Source of the DNA: Thermoplasmata archaeon
GTDB taxonomy: Archaea > Thermoplasmatota > Thermoplasmata > Thermoplasmatales > Thermoplasmataceae
Reading direction: 5' to 3'
Assembly: GCA_021797955.1 (NCBI GenBank)
Contig: JAJZYV010000129.1
Coordinates: 1-6,037 of the forward strand
Length of the DNA stretch: 6,037 nucleotides
Position numbers and translations under genes: made by a program
Shown here: positions 5,884 to 6,037 of the stretch, in pieces
How positions within the stretch are numbered: the first letter of the stretch is position 1
Layout of the letters: every line of letters starts with the position of its first letter
Notes under the pieces: model-generated
The model's database searches: none
What the model was told of the DNA's origin: nothing
The model's input: the letters and a program-made list of their open reading frames with translations, nothing else

Positions 5884-6037
5884 GTGTAGGGAGGGGGAGT
5901 TACGATAAACTGCCCTTGAGGCTTTGAAATGAATCTCCCCTGATTCATATCGCCGATTGGCACTTTCTTCTCTGTGGGAGAAGTAATAGGTGTATGCGAT
6001 GGAATCTTCTCTCCCCGCACAGGGATGAGGGCAGGAA
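5880..6037 (-). CDS. C-terminal 51 codons of an unidentified ORF, possibly TnpB
   Basis: From the right edge the minus strand stays open for 51 codons to TGA at 5882-5880. The other two frames on this strand are blocked at TGA (near 5945) and TAA (near 5870). The visible peptide is proline-rich (PSHTPITSPTEKKVPIGD near its middle, ending VTPPPYT), suggesting a disordered tail. Archaeal TnpB proteins often end in such a tail after their zinc finger, and the position fits. No RuvC or zinc-finger motif is inside the window, so the family is not shown. Confidence 0.4.
   Translation of the reverse strand, partial: PALIPVRGEKIPSHTPITSPTEKKVPIGDMNQGRFISKPQGQFIVTPPPYT
5929..5948 (-). repeat. Perfect 7-bp hairpin within the terminal ORF
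   Basis: ATGAATC and GATTCAT pair around a six-base loop. Its core GAATC is shared with the hairpin at 5859-5883, so the two could pair alternatively. This would be consistent with a structured RNA overlapping the 3' end of tnpB. Confidence 0.4.
5967..5983 (-). repeat. Perfect 6-bp hairpin within the terminal ORF
   Basis: CTTCTC (5967-5972) and GAGAAG (5978-5983) pair around a five-base loop. It is the third hairpin in about 125 bases and weak evidence alone. Confidence 0.3.

Larger units (their letters stand above)
5837..6037 (-). mobile_element. Possible right end of an IS200/IS605 (TnpB-type) element inserted in cas1, incomplete
   Basis: Cas1 similarity stops near 5820-5836 and is replaced by a GC-richer segment containing three hairpins and an open frame that ends at the outermost hairpin. 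A stable hairpin a few dozen bases from the element border, just past or overlapping the tnpB stop, is typical of IS200/IS605 right ends, which also lack inverted repeats and target duplications. The body of the element lies outside the window, so this is inferred from layout. It could instead be another rearranged fragment. Confidence 0.4.

Noticed and set aside
1..6037. CRISPR array
   Set aside because: A cas1 remnant raised the possibility, but I see no regularly spaced repeats of 24-37 bp on either strand.

Overview
The window looks like a decayed, mobile-element-rich accessory segment of an archaeal chromosome, probably Thermoplasmata-like. This is inferred from several traits: an IS4/IS1634-type transposase of the kind common in Thermoplasmatales, archaeal-looking TATA boxes, GGAGGTG-type ribosome binding sites, heavy use of AGG and ATA codons, and a T-rich terminator. 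No rRNA, tRNA or CRISPR array is visible, so the assignment is tentative.

Layout, left to right. (1) 1-342, minus strand: the start of an unrecognised protein that runs off the left edge. It is preceded in the same frame by an 18-codon mini-ORF, and each has its own Shine-Dalgarno site. (2) 343-703: intergenic, with a TATA-like box and small palindromes. (3) 704-952, plus: a weak small hypothetical ORF. (4) 1178-2734, plus: a gene for a large nuclease. It has a RecB/Cas4-like PD-(D/E)XK domain with a QxxxY motif, a helix-hairpin-helix-like linker, and a DEDD-type RNase H-like exonuclease (RNase_H_2/YprB type). It is cut by one in-frame TGA at a conserved glycine position and truncated at its 3' end exactly where an insertion sequence begins. 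(5) 2736-4333, plus: a complete IS of about 1.6 kb with 10-bp terminal inverted repeats and an intact DDE transposase. (6) 4334-4591: AT-rich, with a hairpin and a T-run. (7) 4592-5290, minus: a TylF/macrocin-O-methyltransferase-like SAM methyltransferase. (8) 5287-5833, minus: the C-terminal half of cas1, frameshifted in a homopolymer and lacking its N-terminal half. Its stop overlaps the methyltransferase start by 4 bp. (9) 5837-6037, minus: a hairpin-rich segment with a 51-codon open frame, most simply read as the right end of an IS200/IS605 (TnpB-type) element that interrupted cas1.

How the pieces relate: two nucleic-acid-processing genes, the multi-nuclease and cas1, are both inactivated and each abuts a different mobile element. 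This suggests a former defence or DNA-processing island undergoing insertion-driven erosion. The methyltransferase sits where cas2 would normally follow cas1, and its AT-rich composition matches the cas1 remnant, not the nuclease or IS. No intact novel system is visible. The points most worth a second look are the three-part nuclease with its stop-start junction, the cas1-methyltransferase overlap, and the possible TnpB guide-RNA locus whose guide would be read from cas1.
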